Assembly (NCBI GenBank): GCA_900771975.1
Contig: CAAGPV010000068.1
Coordinates: 36,845 to 100,844 of the forward strand
Origin: an uncultured Prevotella sp.
GTDB taxonomy: Bacteria; Bacteroidota; Bacteroidia; Bacteroidales; Bacteroidaceae
Length of the DNA stretch: 64,000 nt
Direction of reading: 5' to 3'
The translations under genes and the position numbers were made by a program. Below are positions 55,328 through 64,000 of the stretch, in pieces (within the stretch, counting starts at the first letter, position 1; every line of letters starts with the position of its first letter). The notes under the pieces were generated by a model, which saw nothing but the letters and a program-made list of their open reading frames with translations, was not told the origin of the DNA and did not search any database.

Positions 55328-56485
55328 CTAATCTTTGATTATTTGATTTTCCCAAAGTATTTTCACATTGTCAACCAGCATCGTACTGCCTATTGCCCCT
55401 TCGAAGTTTGCGCCTCTGTCACTCGATGTGAACACAATAGCAAGATTGTAGCCATAAGCAGCCAACCGGTCTCTATCAATATCCTCAAGATAGGTAAACG
55501 GTATTTGGAAAGGAGTCCATTCGCCCGTCACTTCCACTTTGTTAATGATTGCCTTTGCAACAATAAGCGGACTGGTCATTACATTGTCACCCGACAACAC
55601 AACAGATTTGCCGTTTTCATCGGTGTTTTTGTAAAGTATGGCATAGATGTTACCTGTATCTGTTCGGCCTTCCACAGGCTTTCCGTCACGGTCTTGAAAC
55701 ACCTTACCAGGAGAATACTGATAGACACCCATGAAACAAACGGGTTTTTGAGCTACCGGAATTCCAAAACGCGTGGCCTGCATCGTACTTGTCAACGACT
55801 TGGAAACGTCAAACTTGCCCAAGAAAAGGTTTCCTGCTGCCAAACGCATATTTACCAATTCGCCCAACGGGCCCGTACTACGGGTAGTTAGCTTCACAGC
55901 TTTACCGTTCATTCCTTGCTCATAGGGTGTGGTAGGATATTCTTCAGGCTTCGCCGAGCCAAGACTTAAAGCAAAACCAGGATTTCCTGTTGCCCAGTCG
56001 TCCAACACATAGCCATCCTGGGTGGTGTCATTCCAAACGTAATACTGTTGCTGATCGGGTTCGAGATAATAACGTTCAAAGCCAAATCCGGCTAATTCGT
56101 CCACCGTACGTTGTTTCAAATCCACCGATACTTCATAGTTGCGATGCCATTGCCCGTCCTGCGATGTCACCGTGTAAGCTACAGAACCGTTGCTAAAGTC
56201 GTGTTCCGAACCGTTTTCTGGCGAAATGGTAGCACCATCTGTAAGACGAAACAGGGGTGACAAATGGGTTCGATCAGCATCCATCCTCACATGAAACCTT
56301 ATCTTGTTTTCCGAGGACAACACATTTACCAACGTGTCTGAAAGTTGGTAAAACAGGCTCTTGGGCGTGTCTGTGTGGATGTAAGCCTGCTCAATGTCAC
56401 ATTCTGCATTGAGCGGTTCGTCTTTAAAACAAGACGTCAAACTCGCACATAAGACTATCGCCAAGAACAAATGGCAATGTTTCAT
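55328..56485 (-). CDS. PCMD domain surface lipoprotein
   Basis: 385 residues with lipoprotein signal MKHCHLFLAIVLCASLTSC (lipobox Cys19). An Ig-like N-terminal part (to about 125) precedes the PCMD (putative carbohydrate metabolism) domain: FERYYLEPDQQQYYVWND, WATGNPGFAL and an IDRDRLAAYGYNLAIVFTSSDRGANFEGAIGSTMLVD ending. The function is unknown; the fold suggests carbohydrate binding at the cell surface. It heads the operon PCMD, barrel, calycin-like. Confidence 0.85.
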   Translation of the reverse strand: MKHCHLFLAIVLCASLTSCFKDEPLNAECDIEQAYIHTDTPKSLFYQLSDTLVNVLSSENKIRFHVRMDADRTHLSPLFRLTDGATISPENGSEHDFSNGSVAYTVTSQDGQWHRNYEVSVDLKQRTVDELAGFGFERYYLEPDQQQYYVWNDTTQDGYVLDDWATGNPGFALSLGSAKPEEYPTTPYEQGMNGKAVKLTTRSTGPLGELVNMRLAAGNLFLGKFDVSKSLTSTMQATRFGIPVAQKPVCFMGVYQYSPGKVFQDRDGKPVEGRTDTGNIYAILYKNTDENGKSVVLSGDNVMTSPLIVAKAIINKVEVTGEWTPFQIPFTYLEDIDRDRLAAYGYNLAIVFTSSDRGANFEGAIGSTMLVDNVKILWENQIIKD

Positions 56486-56511
56486 AAGCTATTTCATCAA
56501 TTATTCGTCTG

Positions 56512-56542
56512 CAAAATTAGCCATATTTTAGTTACCCCCCAA
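56512..56542 (-). promoter_or_regulatory. Promoter for PCMD operon
   Basis: On the minus strand: TTG (56542-56540), 20 bases, TAATTTTG (56519-56512), ending 27 bases before the ATG. Confidence 0.75.
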
Positions 56543-56742
56543 AACATTTTAACGGCAAGAAGTGAGAAAAATGAAATATTTAATGAAATAATGCGCAATT
56601 TGCCATTTATCCGCATCCATTATTTAAAAGGCAAAAGAGCCTATATCTTGTCAATATTTTTCACATCATCAGATTCCAAGCGGTCAACAATGCGGGGGAA
56701 AGATGACCTCCTTGGTTTTCAGCAACTTACATTCTCGTTTCC

Positions 56743-56845
56743 AATAGACCGTCTTTTACGTTGTAAAAGCCAAGGTTTTACAACGTAATAAGGCCGCTTT
56801 TAGAACGTAAAAAGGCCGCTTTCAGGAGCTAAAAGTCTACCCGAT
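56743..56845. repeat. Phased A4/T4 array, locus D (4-5 units)
   Basis: Units at 56743-56757, 56765-56779, 56787-56801 and 56809-56823, with a half-decayed fifth at 56831-56845. Spacers are acgttgt, acaacgt, agaacgt and aggagct. The spacers flanking unit 2 are reverse complements, giving an 11-bp stem (acgttgtaaaa / ttttacaacgt). Units 3 and 4 share the core aggccgc. On the minus strand the array lies 72 bases or more after the asnB stop. Confidence 0.8.
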
Positions 56846-56917
56846 AGCGACCACAAGGGTGTTTTTCAAGATTTTTTACCAATAATTATCGTCAGAGAGC
56901 AAATAAGGTTTAATTTC

Positions 56918-58594
56918 TTAATCGGCAGAAGCATGATGGACATCTGCCACTGCACGGCCACTGGGTTCGTTCTTGTCAAGCCATGACCGATCCCAAGCCA
57001 AAGCTTCAGCCGTACTGCAAGCCACACTCGGAACACTCGGAACACATCGTGCTGCTGAGTCTGACGGGAAGTGTTCTGCAAAAATGGAACGATAGTAATA
57101 TTCTTCTTTATTGCGTGGAGGATTGACAGGAAAACGCTCGGCTGCATGTTCCATCTGGTCGTCACTTACTGCAGAAGCAGTTATCTGCTTGAGAGTGTCT
57201 ATCCACGAATAGCCCACCCCATCGCTAAACTGCTCTTTCTGTCGCCAAGCCACCTCTTCGGGAAGCATGTCGGCAAAGGCTTCACGCACCACACGCTTCT
57301 CTATTGTGCTTCCAGGGCACATCTTCACCTGTGGATCCAGCTGCATGGCAACATCCAGGAATTCCTTGTCGAGGAAGGGAACTCTTCCTTCCACACCCCA
57401 CGCCGCAAGACTTTTGTTGGCTCGCAGACAATCGTAGAGATGAAGTTTCGACAACTTTCTAACGGTTTCCTTATGAAATTCTGCTGCTGAAGGAGCTTTA
57501 TGGAAATACAGATAGCCACCGAACACCTCGTCGGCACCTTCACCTGACAAGACCATTTTTATCCCCATTGACCGTATGACACGGGCCAACAAGTACATAG
57601 GAGTGCTGGCACGAACAGTGGTCACGTCATATGTTTCTATGAAATAGATGACATCACGAAGTGCATCCAACCCTTCCTGGATGGTATAATTTATCTCGTG
57701 GTGAATCGTACCTATATGGTCTGCCACCAAACGGGCTTTTGCCAAATCGGGAGCTCCTTTCAAGCCCACCGCAAAAGAATGAAGCTGAGGCCAATAGGCA
57801 CGTGTTTCCCCTCCCGTTTCAATACGTTGACCGGAGTATTTTTCTGCTATAGCGGAAATGACCGACGAGTCAAGACCTCCCGAAAGTAAAACTCCATAGG
57901 GCACATCGCTCATCAACTGGCGGCGGACAGCAGCCATCAACGAAGTCCGCACTTGCAGGGATGGCTCCTTTGTATTTTCTTTCGAATGATCAGGAACGGT
58001 CTCCATCCAGTCACGATGGTACCAACGCTTCATACCTGGCTCGCGACTCCAATAGTAATGACCCGGAAGAAACGGCTCGTAACGGTCGCACTGGCCTTCA
58101 AGGGCTTTGAGCTCGCTGGCCACATAGACCGTTCCGTCAGCATCATAACCTATATAAAGAGGTATAACACCAATAGGATCGCGTGCAATCAGAAATTCAT
58201 CCCGCTCTACATCATAGAGAACAAAGGCAAAAATACCGTTCAAGTCCTCCAAAAAAGCCGTTCCCTTCTCCCGATAGAGTGCTAATATCACCTCACAGTC
58301 GCTTCCAGTCTGAAACTGATAGCTTCCCGAAAAACGTTCACGTAAGGACTGATGATTGTATATTTCGCCGTTCACGGCAAGCACTTGCTTCTTGTCGGGT
58401 GAGAAAAGCGGTTGGCGTCCCGATTCGGGATCAACGATACTGAGCCGTTCATGGGCCAAAATGGCAGAGCCTCCGCAATAGATTCCACTCCAATCGGGGC
58501 CGCGATGGCGTATCTTACGACTCATTCCAAGAGCCTTCTGGCGTAGCTCCGAAGTTTGCTCTTTTACATTAAGTATACCTACTATTCCGCACAT
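56918..58594 (-). CDS. asnB: Asparagine synthase B (glutamine-hydrolysing)
   Basis: 558 residues. Cys2 (MCGIVGI) is the glutaminase nucleophile, with RHRGPDWSG after it. The synthetase domain has the PP-loop LLSGGLDSSVISAI near 230. It makes asparagine from aspartate, ATP and glutamine. It is last in the operon P-II, amt, porin, asnB (38 bp after the porin), linking amide synthesis to ammonium supply. Confidence 0.95.
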   Translation of the reverse strand: MCGIVGILNVKEQTSELRQKALGMSRKIRHRGPDWSGIYCGGSAILAHERLSIVDPESGRQPLFSPDKKQVLAVNGEIYNHQSLRERFSGSYQFQTGSDCEVILALYREKGTAFLEDLNGIFAFVLYDVERDEFLIARDPIGVIPLYIGYDADGTVYVASELKALEGQCDRYEPFLPGHYYWSREPGMKRWYHRDWMETVPDHSKENTKEPSLQVRTSLMAAVRRQLMSDVPYGVLLSGGLDSSVISAIAEKYSGQRIETGGETRAYWPQLHSFAVGLKGAPDLAKARLVADHIGTIHHEINYTIQEGLDALRDVIYFIETYDVTTVRASTPMYLLARVIRSMGIKMVLSGEGADEVFGGYLYFHKAPSAAEFHKETVRKLSKLHLYDCLRANKSLAAWGVEGRVPFLDKEFLDVAMQLDPQVKMCPGSTIEKRVVREAFADMLPEEVAWRQKEQFSDGVGYSWIDTLKQITASAVSDDQMEHAAERFPVNPPRNKEEYYYRSIFAEHFPSDSAARCVPSVPSVACSTAEALAWDRSWLDKNEPSGRAVADVHHASAD

Positions 58595-58632
58595 GATCCT
58601 ATTGGTGTTAAGTTGCTAATGATGAATTGTTT

Positions 58633-59343
58633 TTATGGTCGAAGTGTAAAGCCAAAGAGCAAATAGGCTTTTTCCGTACTTGGATTAGCCGAAATGCCAG
58701 CAAAAACAGGTACACTAAAACTGTTTGTAATCTTTATGTCCTTGCTCGCTTTCACTCCTACATTGGTAACAGCAAACCCACTTGCATCACTATAGAAAGA
58801 AGTAGCGTAAGGAACTGCGCCCAATGTGGCGGTCCAATCGCACGAAGCAAACTTAAACGACACGTTAGCTTCAACATATGACGAATAAGCACGGTCTCCT
58901 GACTTGTTGATACCGTCGTTGCCAGCAAAGTTAGTATACCAGTCCAAAGAGAATACGCCAAAGTCATAGCCTACATTTGCCTCAAAAACATGACTTGTCT
59001 CGTGGGCTGCATAACTAAAATAACGGTCGTTAGGAGTATTAAACCAATAATCGGTTACACCTATATGAAAGCCCTTATAGGCATAGGCAGCTGTCAAATC
59101 AAACTCTTTCGTGTCCGAAGCCTCGGTCAAGCCTACGCTTCCCCAAGCAGTCAACGACAAGCCTTTATAAGCAACACCAAGGGTTGGCTGGAAAGAAACG
59201 TTTCCCAAATCCTGGCCACGCCAAATGTATTGGTTTACAACATCTGCCGAAACAGTCGCTTCTACGTCATCTTGAGCTTTTACAGGGGAAGCTACAGACA
59301 GGGCTACAAGGGCCATCGCAGTAAATAATCCTAATCTTTTCAT
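58633..59343 (-). CDS. Putative outer-membrane porin of nitrogen operon
   Basis: 236 residues with signal peptide (MKRLGLFTAMALVALSVASPVKAQ). The repeated amphipathic strands and the motif VNQYIWRGQDLGNVSFQPTLGVAYKG fit the short TorF/conserved outer-membrane family. The C-terminus is YLLFGFTLRP. It is between amt and asnB, so it may pass ammonium, urea or amino acids across the outer membrane; that is inferred from position only. Confidence 0.78.
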   Translation of the reverse strand: MKRLGLFTAMALVALSVASPVKAQDDVEATVSADVVNQYIWRGQDLGNVSFQPTLGVAYKGLSLTAWGSVGLTEASDTKEFDLTAAYAYKGFHIGVTDYWFNTPNDRYFSYAAHETSHVFEANVGYDFGVFSLDWYTNFAGNDGINKSGDRAYSSYVEANVSFKFASCDWTATLGAVPYATSFYSDASGFAVTNVGVKASKDIKITNSFSVPVFAGISANPSTEKAYLLFGFTLRP

Positions 59344-59401
59344 AAGCTAAAATTTTAAAAAAATCCCCCTTGCGGGGGAATATATGAATAAGTTTTTGTG
59401 T

Positions 59402-60667
59402 TTAGTTGTAACAGCTTTCTCCGTGCTCGTAAATGTCAAGACCCTCTTCCTCGATACGTGCATCAACTCTCAAACCTGCTATCTTCTTAATTCCGAAGAA
59501 CAAGATTATACCAGTTGCTGCTGCCCAAAGGTCGATTACGACAATTCCAAAAACCTGAGCGCCAAGGAAACCAGCACCATGTCCGTAGAACAAACCTTCG
59601 CTCACAGATAGCAAACCAGTCATTATTGTTCCCAAAATACCGCATACTCCGTGAACACTACTTGCACCAACAGGATCGTCTATGTGAAGTTTTTGATCGA
59701 TAAACTCTATGCTGAAAGGAAGAATAACACCGCAAACAAGACCAATGACAACAGCTCCTGCAGGACTTACCATGTCACATCCAGCCGTGATGCCTACCAA
59801 ACCGGCAAGTACACCGTTCAGCGCAAGAGAGAAAGAAGGCTTGCCATACTTAATCCAAGTAACAAACATGGTACCCAAACCACCAACTACTGCTGCAAGG
59901 TTTGTTGTCAAGAACACGTGAGAAATGGCTACACGATTTTCTTCACCACTGGCTGCGAGTTGAGAACCAGGGTTAAAACCGAACCATCCAAACCACAGGA
60001 TAAACACTCCAAGAGCCGCCAACGTGAGGGAATGGCCTGGAATAGCGTTGCTACGACCGTCTTTCTTGTATTTTCCCAAACGGGGACCAAGAGCAATAGC
60101 ACCTATCAACGCCAACACACCGCCTACAGAGTGAACAATTGCAGAACCAGCAAAGTCATGGAATGTTGCCCCGAAGGTCTGCATCATAAAGCTTGCATCA
60201 TCGGCATTGCATAGCCAACCGCCACCCCACGTCCAGTGGCCTTCAACAGGATAGATAATCAACGAAATGAAGAAAGAATAGACACAATACATGGAGAACT
60301 TGGTTCGCTCAGCCATTGCACCACTTACGATGGTGGCACTGGTGGCACAGAACACCGTCTCAAATATCAAAAAACCTTCCGTCGGCAAACCTGCTGAACT
60401 CTTGTAGAAACTCAAATCACCGAAATTCGGAGCTCCTATAAAGCCGGCACCGTCGCTACCAAACATAAATCCGAAACCTATAAACCAGAAAAGAACGGAT
60501 CCAACCATAAAGTCAACGAAATTCTTGAACAAGATGTTGGCCGTGTTCTTACTCCGAGTAAAGCCTGCTTCACAGAGAGCAAAGCCCGGCTGCATAAAGA
60601 ACACCAACATTGCTGCAAGCAGCATCCATACAGTGTCCAATGAAATACCTAAATCTTGTGTTGTCAT
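59402..60667 (-). CDS. amt: Ammonium transporter
   Basis: 421 residues with eleven expected membrane helices. The pore histidines are in TFHDFAGSAIVHSVGG and the later SSVHGVCGILG. LCEAGFTRSKNTANI near the start and GFNPGSQLAASG are typical. The C-terminal tail (LRVDARIEEEGLDIYEHGE) is the segment that contacts P-II. It lies 37 bp after the P-II gene. Confidence 0.96.
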   Translation of the reverse strand: MTTQDLGISLDTVWMLLAAMLVFFMQPGFALCEAGFTRSKNTANILFKNFVDFMVGSVLFWFIGFGFMFGSDGAGFIGAPNFGDLSFYKSSAGLPTEGFLIFETVFCATSATIVSGAMAERTKFSMYCVYSFFISLIIYPVEGHWTWGGGWLCNADDASFMMQTFGATFHDFAGSAIVHSVGGVLALIGAIALGPRLGKYKKDGRSNAIPGHSLTLAALGVFILWFGWFGFNPGSQLAASGEENRVAISHVFLTTNLAAVVGGLGTMFVTWIKYGKPSFSLALNGVLAGLVGITAGCDMVSPAGAVVIGLVCGVILPFSIEFIDQKLHIDDPVGASSVHGVCGILGTIMTGLLSVSEGLFYGHGAGFLGAQVFGIVVIDLWAAATGIILFFGIKKIAGLRVDARIEEEGLDIYEHGESCYN

Positions 60668-60704
60668 AACTTACTTGTGTTTGTTTGTTGTTATCCTTAA
60701 TTGC

Positions 60705-61061
60705 TTACTTCTCTTTCTCCGCATTGTACAAAGCTACATCGCCTCTTTCTCCAGTACGGATGCGAATGGTATCCTCCACAGGGATGACGAAGATACGACC
60801 ATCGCCTATTTCTCCAGTACGGGCAGCCGACTGAACTGCCTCTACAGTGCGTTCTACATTCTTATCACGAACAACAATGTTCAAAAGAACACGTTCTATA
60901 CTACTCGTATCATACATAACGCCACGATAAATTCTGGCTTGTCGCATCTTACCCTCGCCACGCACATCGTAGTAAGAGAACCATTCGATGTCGGCAGCAA
61001 GCAACGCTTCCTTTACCTCTTCGAACTTTGTTTTGCGAATAATGGCTTCAATCTTTTTCAT
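60705..61061 (-). CDS. Nitrogen regulatory protein P-II
   Basis: 118 residues. MKKIEAIIRKTKFEEVKEAL is the usual start. The T-loop reads GEGKMRQARIYRGVMYD, keeping a Tyr at position 50 (equivalent of the uridylylated Tyr51) but otherwise unlike proteobacterial GlnB/GlnK. The B-loop TGEIGDGRIFV is conserved. Being joined to amt, it is a GlnK-type regulator that gates the transporter when nitrogen is plentiful. Covalent modification is not shown. Confidence 0.93.
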   Translation of the reverse strand: MKKIEAIIRKTKFEEVKEALLAADIEWFSYYDVRGEGKMRQARIYRGVMYDTSSIERVLLNIVVRDKNVERTVEAVQSAARTGEIGDGRIFVIPVEDTIRIRTGERGDVALYNAEKEK

Positions 61062-61101
61062 TTTCTTACGTTTTGGTTTACACTTTGTTTGTTTTCTGGT
61101 G

Positions 61102-61109
61102 CAAAGTTA
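61102..61109 (-). promoter_or_regulatory. -7 box for P-II/amt/porin/asnB operon
   Basis: TAACTTTG on the minus strand, 41 bases before the ATG. No -33 box is visible at the normal distance, so an activator may be needed. Confidence 0.5.
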
Positions 61110-61288
61110 GCGCATTTTGTCATTTAAAACACCATTTAACAATCACTTTGATATTAAAAATTAAGTCATACTTACGTAATGTTTAAGTTATAATGGATAT
61201 TGTTTCAAATTGACACATATACATAACCCACAGCTAACAGTTTGAAATTAAAGCAAAAATATTAGGTTATTTATGATGTAACAATACA

Positions 61289-61317
61289 TTGTTTTCAAAC
61301 AAAACGTTGTATTTTTG
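61289..61317 (+). promoter_or_regulatory. Promoter for dapF-dapL-glnN
   Basis: TTG (61289-61291), 18 bases, TATTTTTG (61310-61317). The TTG at 61289 could open an ORF, but it is the -33 box, so dapF starts at 61367. Confidence 0.75.
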
Positions 61318-61366
61318 CAGTGTCAACAGGACAAATGTAACAAACGCCAATAGATCAATAGACAAA

Positions 61367-62206
61367 ATGACACAGCATGTTCACTTCTCAAAAATGCATG
61401 GAGCAGGAAACGATTATATATACGTTAACACCTTATTATATAATGTACCCAACCCCGAAGCGGCCTCTATAGCATGGAGCAAGCCTCACACGGGCATTGG
61501 AAGTGACGGACTTGTCCTTATAGGAGATCCAACCACAACGGCAGCCGACTACCGGATGCGCATCTTCAACGCTGATGGCTCAGAGGCAATGATGTGCGGT
61601 AACGCATCAAGATGCATCGGAAAGTATCTGTACGAGAAGGGACTGACCGACAAAACCGAAATTCGCTTAGAGACACTCTCCGGCATTAAGGTACTAAAAC
61701 TGCACTTGAAAGGGGACAAAGTGGAAACCGTTACCGTCGATATGTTAGAGCCTCGCTTTGAAGTGACCGAGCAATTTACTGGTAAAGAGCCAACTTCTCT
61801 TCCATTGAAAGAGTTAGGCTTAACTCACCCGACGTTCGTCTGCATGGGCAATCCCCATTACGTTTTGTTTGTAAAGCATATTCAGGATATCAACATAAAA
61901 AAACTTGGAAGTGTATTAGAAGTAGATTCTGCTTTCCCTGAGCGGTGCAATATTGAGTTCGCTGAAATACTTAAAGATGGTAAAATCCGCACGCGAGTAT
62001 GGGAAAGGGGTAGTGGCATCACGATGGCTTGTGGCACAGGTGCTTGTGCCACAGCCGTTGCTGCCGCAAAAAACAATCTCGCCACCCGTCATAGCAAAAT
62101 CATTATGGACGGTGGCGAACTGGACATTGAATGGCAAGCCGACAACCATGTCTACATGACGGGGCCGGCAGCATTCGTCTTTGAAGGCGAAATTGCCTTA
62201 CCATAG
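61367..62206 (+). CDS. dapF: Diaminopimelate epimerase
   Basis: 279 residues from the ATG at 61367 ([19 protein letters not shown]). Converts LL- to meso-diaminopimelate. The two catalytic cysteines are in [11 protein letters not shown] and MACGTGACA. It lies 37 bp before dapL. Confidence 0.96.
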   Translation: MTQHVHFSKMHGAGNDYIYVNTLLYNVPNPEAASIAWSKPHTGIGSDGLVLIGDPTTTAADYRMRIFNADGSEAMMCGNASRCIGKYLYEKGLTDKTEIRLETLSGIKVLKLHLKGDKVETVTVDMLEPRFEVTEQFTGKEPTSLPLKELGLTHPTFVCMGNPHYVLFVKHIQDINIKKLGSVLEVDSAFPERCNIEFAEILKDGKIRTRVWERGSGITMACGTGACATAVAAAKNNLATRHSKIIMDGGELDIEWQADNHVYMTGPAAFVFEGEIALP

Positions 62207-62243
62207 CAAACTTAAGTCAAACCAATAAAGAATAAGAAACAGT

Positions 62244-63476
62244 ATGGCACTGATTAATGAACATTTTCTTAAACTGCAAAAGAACTATTTGTTTGCGGAC
62301 ATTGCAAAAAAGGTGAACGCATTCAAAGCTACCCATCCGAAGGCCAATGTCATCAGCTTGGGCATTGGCGATGTTACTCAACCGCTTTGTCCAGCTGTAA
62401 TAGAAGCGATGCACAAAGCCGTAGACGAAATGGCCAACAAGGCAACATTCCATGGCTACGGTCCAGAACAAGGCTATCTGTTCCTTCGGGAAGCCATCGT
62501 CAAAAACGATTTCTTGGCTCGTGGCATTCACTTGGATCCTTCCGAGATTTTCATCAACGACGGAGCTAAGAGCGATACAGGCAATATCGGCGAATTGGTA
62601 CGCTGGGACAACTCCATGGCAGTGACCGATCCCATCTATCCCGTGTACATTGACTCGAACGTAATGAACGGTAGAGCGGGCTATTTCGAGGACGGCCATT
62701 GGAGCAATGTGACCTATATGCCATGCAACGAAGGCAACGAGTTTGTACCGCAAATACCCGATCACCGTGTAGACATGATTTATCTATGCTATCCCAACAA
62801 CCCCACAGGAATGGTGATATCAAAGGCGGAACTTAGAAAATGGGTCAACTATGCCATCCATAACGACTCTATCATCTTCTATGATGCTGCTTACGAGGCC
62901 TACATTCAAGACCCAGACATTCCTCATTCCATCTATGAGATACGTGGGGCACGGAAAGTTGCCATTGAATTCCATAGCTATTCCAAGACAGCAGGCTTTA
63001 CAGGCGTTCGTTGCGGATACACCGTTATCCCGAAAGAACTCACTGCATACACCATGGAAGGAGCCCCTATAGAACTCAACCCTATGTGGGATCGCCGCCA
63101 ATGTACAAAGTTCAACGGCACAAGCTACATCTCCCAACGGGCAGCAGAAGCCATTTACACCCCTGAAGGACAGAAGCAAGTGAAGGAAACCATAGCCTAT
63201 TACATGGAAAATGCAAAGATTATGCGCGATGGACTCACACGTTTGGGCTTTAAGGTATACGGCGGAGAAAATGCACCTTACCTTTGGGTAAAGACACCGG
63301 GGGACATTCCATCATGGAAATTCTTCGAGCAGATGCTCTATGGAGCGCAAGTTGTCTGCACACCTGGTGTTGGCTTTGGACCTGCCGGTGAAGGTTTTAT
63401 CCGCCTCACAGCCTTCGGCGACCGTGCCGACTGCAAGGAAGCAATGCGCAGAATAGGCGAATGGATGAGAAAATAA
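62244..63476 (+). CDS. dapL: LL-diaminopimelate aminotransferase
   Basis: 410 residues, PLP fold type I. The PLP lysine lies in EFHSYSKTAGFTGVRCGY, and CYPNNPTGMVIS, INDGAKSDTGN and SLGIGDVTQPL are typical of DapL. It makes LL-DAP from tetrahydrodipicolinate in one step, bypassing the succinylase route; dapF then gives meso-DAP for lysine and cell wall. Confidence 0.95.
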   Translation: MALINEHFLKLQKNYLFADIAKKVNAFKATHPKANVISLGIGDVTQPLCPAVIEAMHKAVDEMANKATFHGYGPEQGYLFLREAIVKNDFLARGIHLDPSEIFINDGAKSDTGNIGELVRWDNSMAVTDPIYPVYIDSNVMNGRAGYFEDGHWSNVTYMPCNEGNEFVPQIPDHRVDMIYLCYPNNPTGMVISKAELRKWVNYAIHNDSIIFYDAAYEAYIQDPDIPHSIYEIRGARKVAIEFHSYSKTAGFTGVRCGYTVIPKELTAYTMEGAPIELNPMWDRRQCTKFNGTSYISQRAAEAIYTPEGQKQVKETIAYYMENAKIMRDGLTRLGFKVYGGENAPYLWVKTPGDIPSWKFFEQMLYGAQVVCTPGVGFGPAGEGFIRLTAFGDRADCKEAMRRIGEWMRK

Positions 63477-63521
63477 ACAATATACAAAAACGAATTTACA
63501 ACAACATTAATACAAAGGAAT

Positions 63522-64000
63522 ATGACAGAATTGAGATTTGATGCAGTAGCTGAAGCTTCCCGCAAGAAGCCACTTGAAGTGATTTCTCCCACCGAGCGTC
63601 CTTCAGAGTATTTCGGCAAGAAGGTATTCAACCGTCAGAAGATGTACAAGTATCTACCTGCCAACATCTACGAAAAACTTATTGACGTTATAGACAATGG
63701 CGCACGGCTCGACCGCGAAATTGCCGACGCCGTGGCAAAAGGTATGAAACAATGGGCAGACGAAAATGGAGTAACCCATTACACCCACTGGTTTCAACCG
63801 CTGACTGAAGGTACTGCCGAAAAGCACGATGCCTTTATAGAGCACGATGGTAAGGGTGGAATGATTGAAGATTTCTCCGGCAAGTTGCTCGTTCAACAAG
63901 AACCAGACGCCAGTTCGTTCCCAAGCGGTGGCATCAGAAACACCTTTGAAGCCCGTGGCTACTCGGCATGGGACCCCACATCGCCTGTCTTCATCATGGA
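63522..64000 (+). CDS. glnN: Glutamine synthetase type III, N-terminal part
   Basis: About 159 residues are visible and the frame is open at the right edge. It begins [17 protein letters not shown], with [14 protein letters not shown] and [21 protein letters not shown], which are diagnostic of the large type III enzyme common in Bacteroidetes. It assimilates ammonium into glutamine. It follows dapL by 45 bp and completes the GS-GOGAT set with gltBD. Confidence 0.95.
   Translation, partial: MTELRFDAVAEASRKKPLEVISPTERPSEYFGKKVFNRQKMYKYLPANIYEKLIDVIDNGARLDREIADAVAKGMKQWADENGVTHYTHWFQPLTEGTAEKHDAFIEHDGKGGMIEDFSGKLLVQQEPDASSFPSGGIRNTFEARGYSAWDPTSPVFIM

Larger units (their letters stand above)
56486..56917. 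other. Intergenic region: PCMD promoter and phased array
   Basis: 432 bases between asnB (stop) and the PCMD gene (start). It contains the promoter at 56512-56542 and array D at 56743-56845. The stretch 56543-56742 is AT-rich and shows no gene I can support. Confidence 0.6.
61062..61366. other. Divergent promoter region between P-II and dapF
   Basis: 305 bases with a minus-strand -7 box at 61102-61109 and a plus-strand promoter at 61289-61317. Nothing else was recognised. Confidence 0.6.

Noticed and set aside
56543..56742. Decayed gene between the PCMD promoter and array D
   Set aside because: The only open frame (56471-56788 plus) overlaps the promoter and array and shows no protein-like composition.

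Overview
The window is chromosomal DNA of a Bacteroidales bacterium, most likely Prevotella or a close relative. Several things point there: a Sus-type starch-binding protein end, type IX secretion genes porU and porV, a DUF4290 protein, a type III glutamine synthetase, PCMD and calycin-like surface proteins, and many copies of the Bacteroidetes promoter (TTG, about 20 bases, then TAnnTTTG). Genes are dense and mostly housekeeping or envelope-related. I see no rRNA, tRNA, CRISPR array, prophage, insertion sequence or integrase.

Layout. 0-4.3 kb: end of a SusE/SusF-like gene, a secreted alpha-amylase and a GH53 endo-galactanase. 4.3-7.8 kb (minus): nadK, an ABC exporter and a thioredoxin fused to a TonB-C-like domain. 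7.9-11.3 kb (plus): DJ-1 family protein, ispD, recG. 11.6-12.6 kb: M23/LysM peptidase. 12.7-14.7 kb (minus): two glycosyltransferases. 14.9-15.1 kb: a candidate small RNA with its own promoter and terminator. 15.2-21.2 kb (minus): FAH-family protein, porU, porV, ispF. 21.4-23.7 kb: secreted subtilase. 23.8-26.7 kb (minus): rplM, rpsI, rpsB, tsf. 26.9-39.4 kb: surface-glycan region, with a LicD/cytidylyltransferase/epimerase operon, a flippase, and a tightly overlapped seven-gene operon (phosphoethanolamine transferase-like, two acyltransferases, UbiA-type phosphoribosyltransferase-like, HAD phosphatase, GtrA, multi-spanning membrane protein). 39.6-41.6 kb (minus): yicC, gmk, nadD. 41.7-47.5 kb (plus): tsaB, DUF4290, murA, rimM, dxr, rseP. 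47.8-53.7 kb: gltB, gltD. 53.9-56.5 kb (minus): PCMD lipoprotein, outer-membrane barrel, calycin-like protein. 56.9-61.1 kb (minus): P-II, amt, porin, asnB. 61.4-64 kb (plus): dapF, dapL and the start of glnN.

How the genes fit together. Nitrogen assimilation dominates the right third: ammonium uptake and sensing (amt, P-II), GOGAT (gltBD), glutamine synthetase (glnN), asparagine synthetase and a porin. Three MEP isoprenoid genes (ispD, ispF, dxr) are scattered. PorU and PorV act in type IX secretion, and several secreted proteins here end in short tails that resemble sorting tails. The 27-39 kb region probably builds and decorates a surface glycan.

The most unusual signal is a family of four intergenic arrays (near 0.6, 15.2, 32.2 and 56.8 kb). 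A four-base A tract and a four-base T tract alternate every 11 bp, giving a 22-bp period, and neighbouring units are often reverse complements. I do not recognise this element. Other points of interest are MurA with Asp in place of the fosfomycin-target Cys, the thioredoxin/TonB-C fusion, a possible polyprenyl-phosphate-pentose cassette, and the candidate small RNA.
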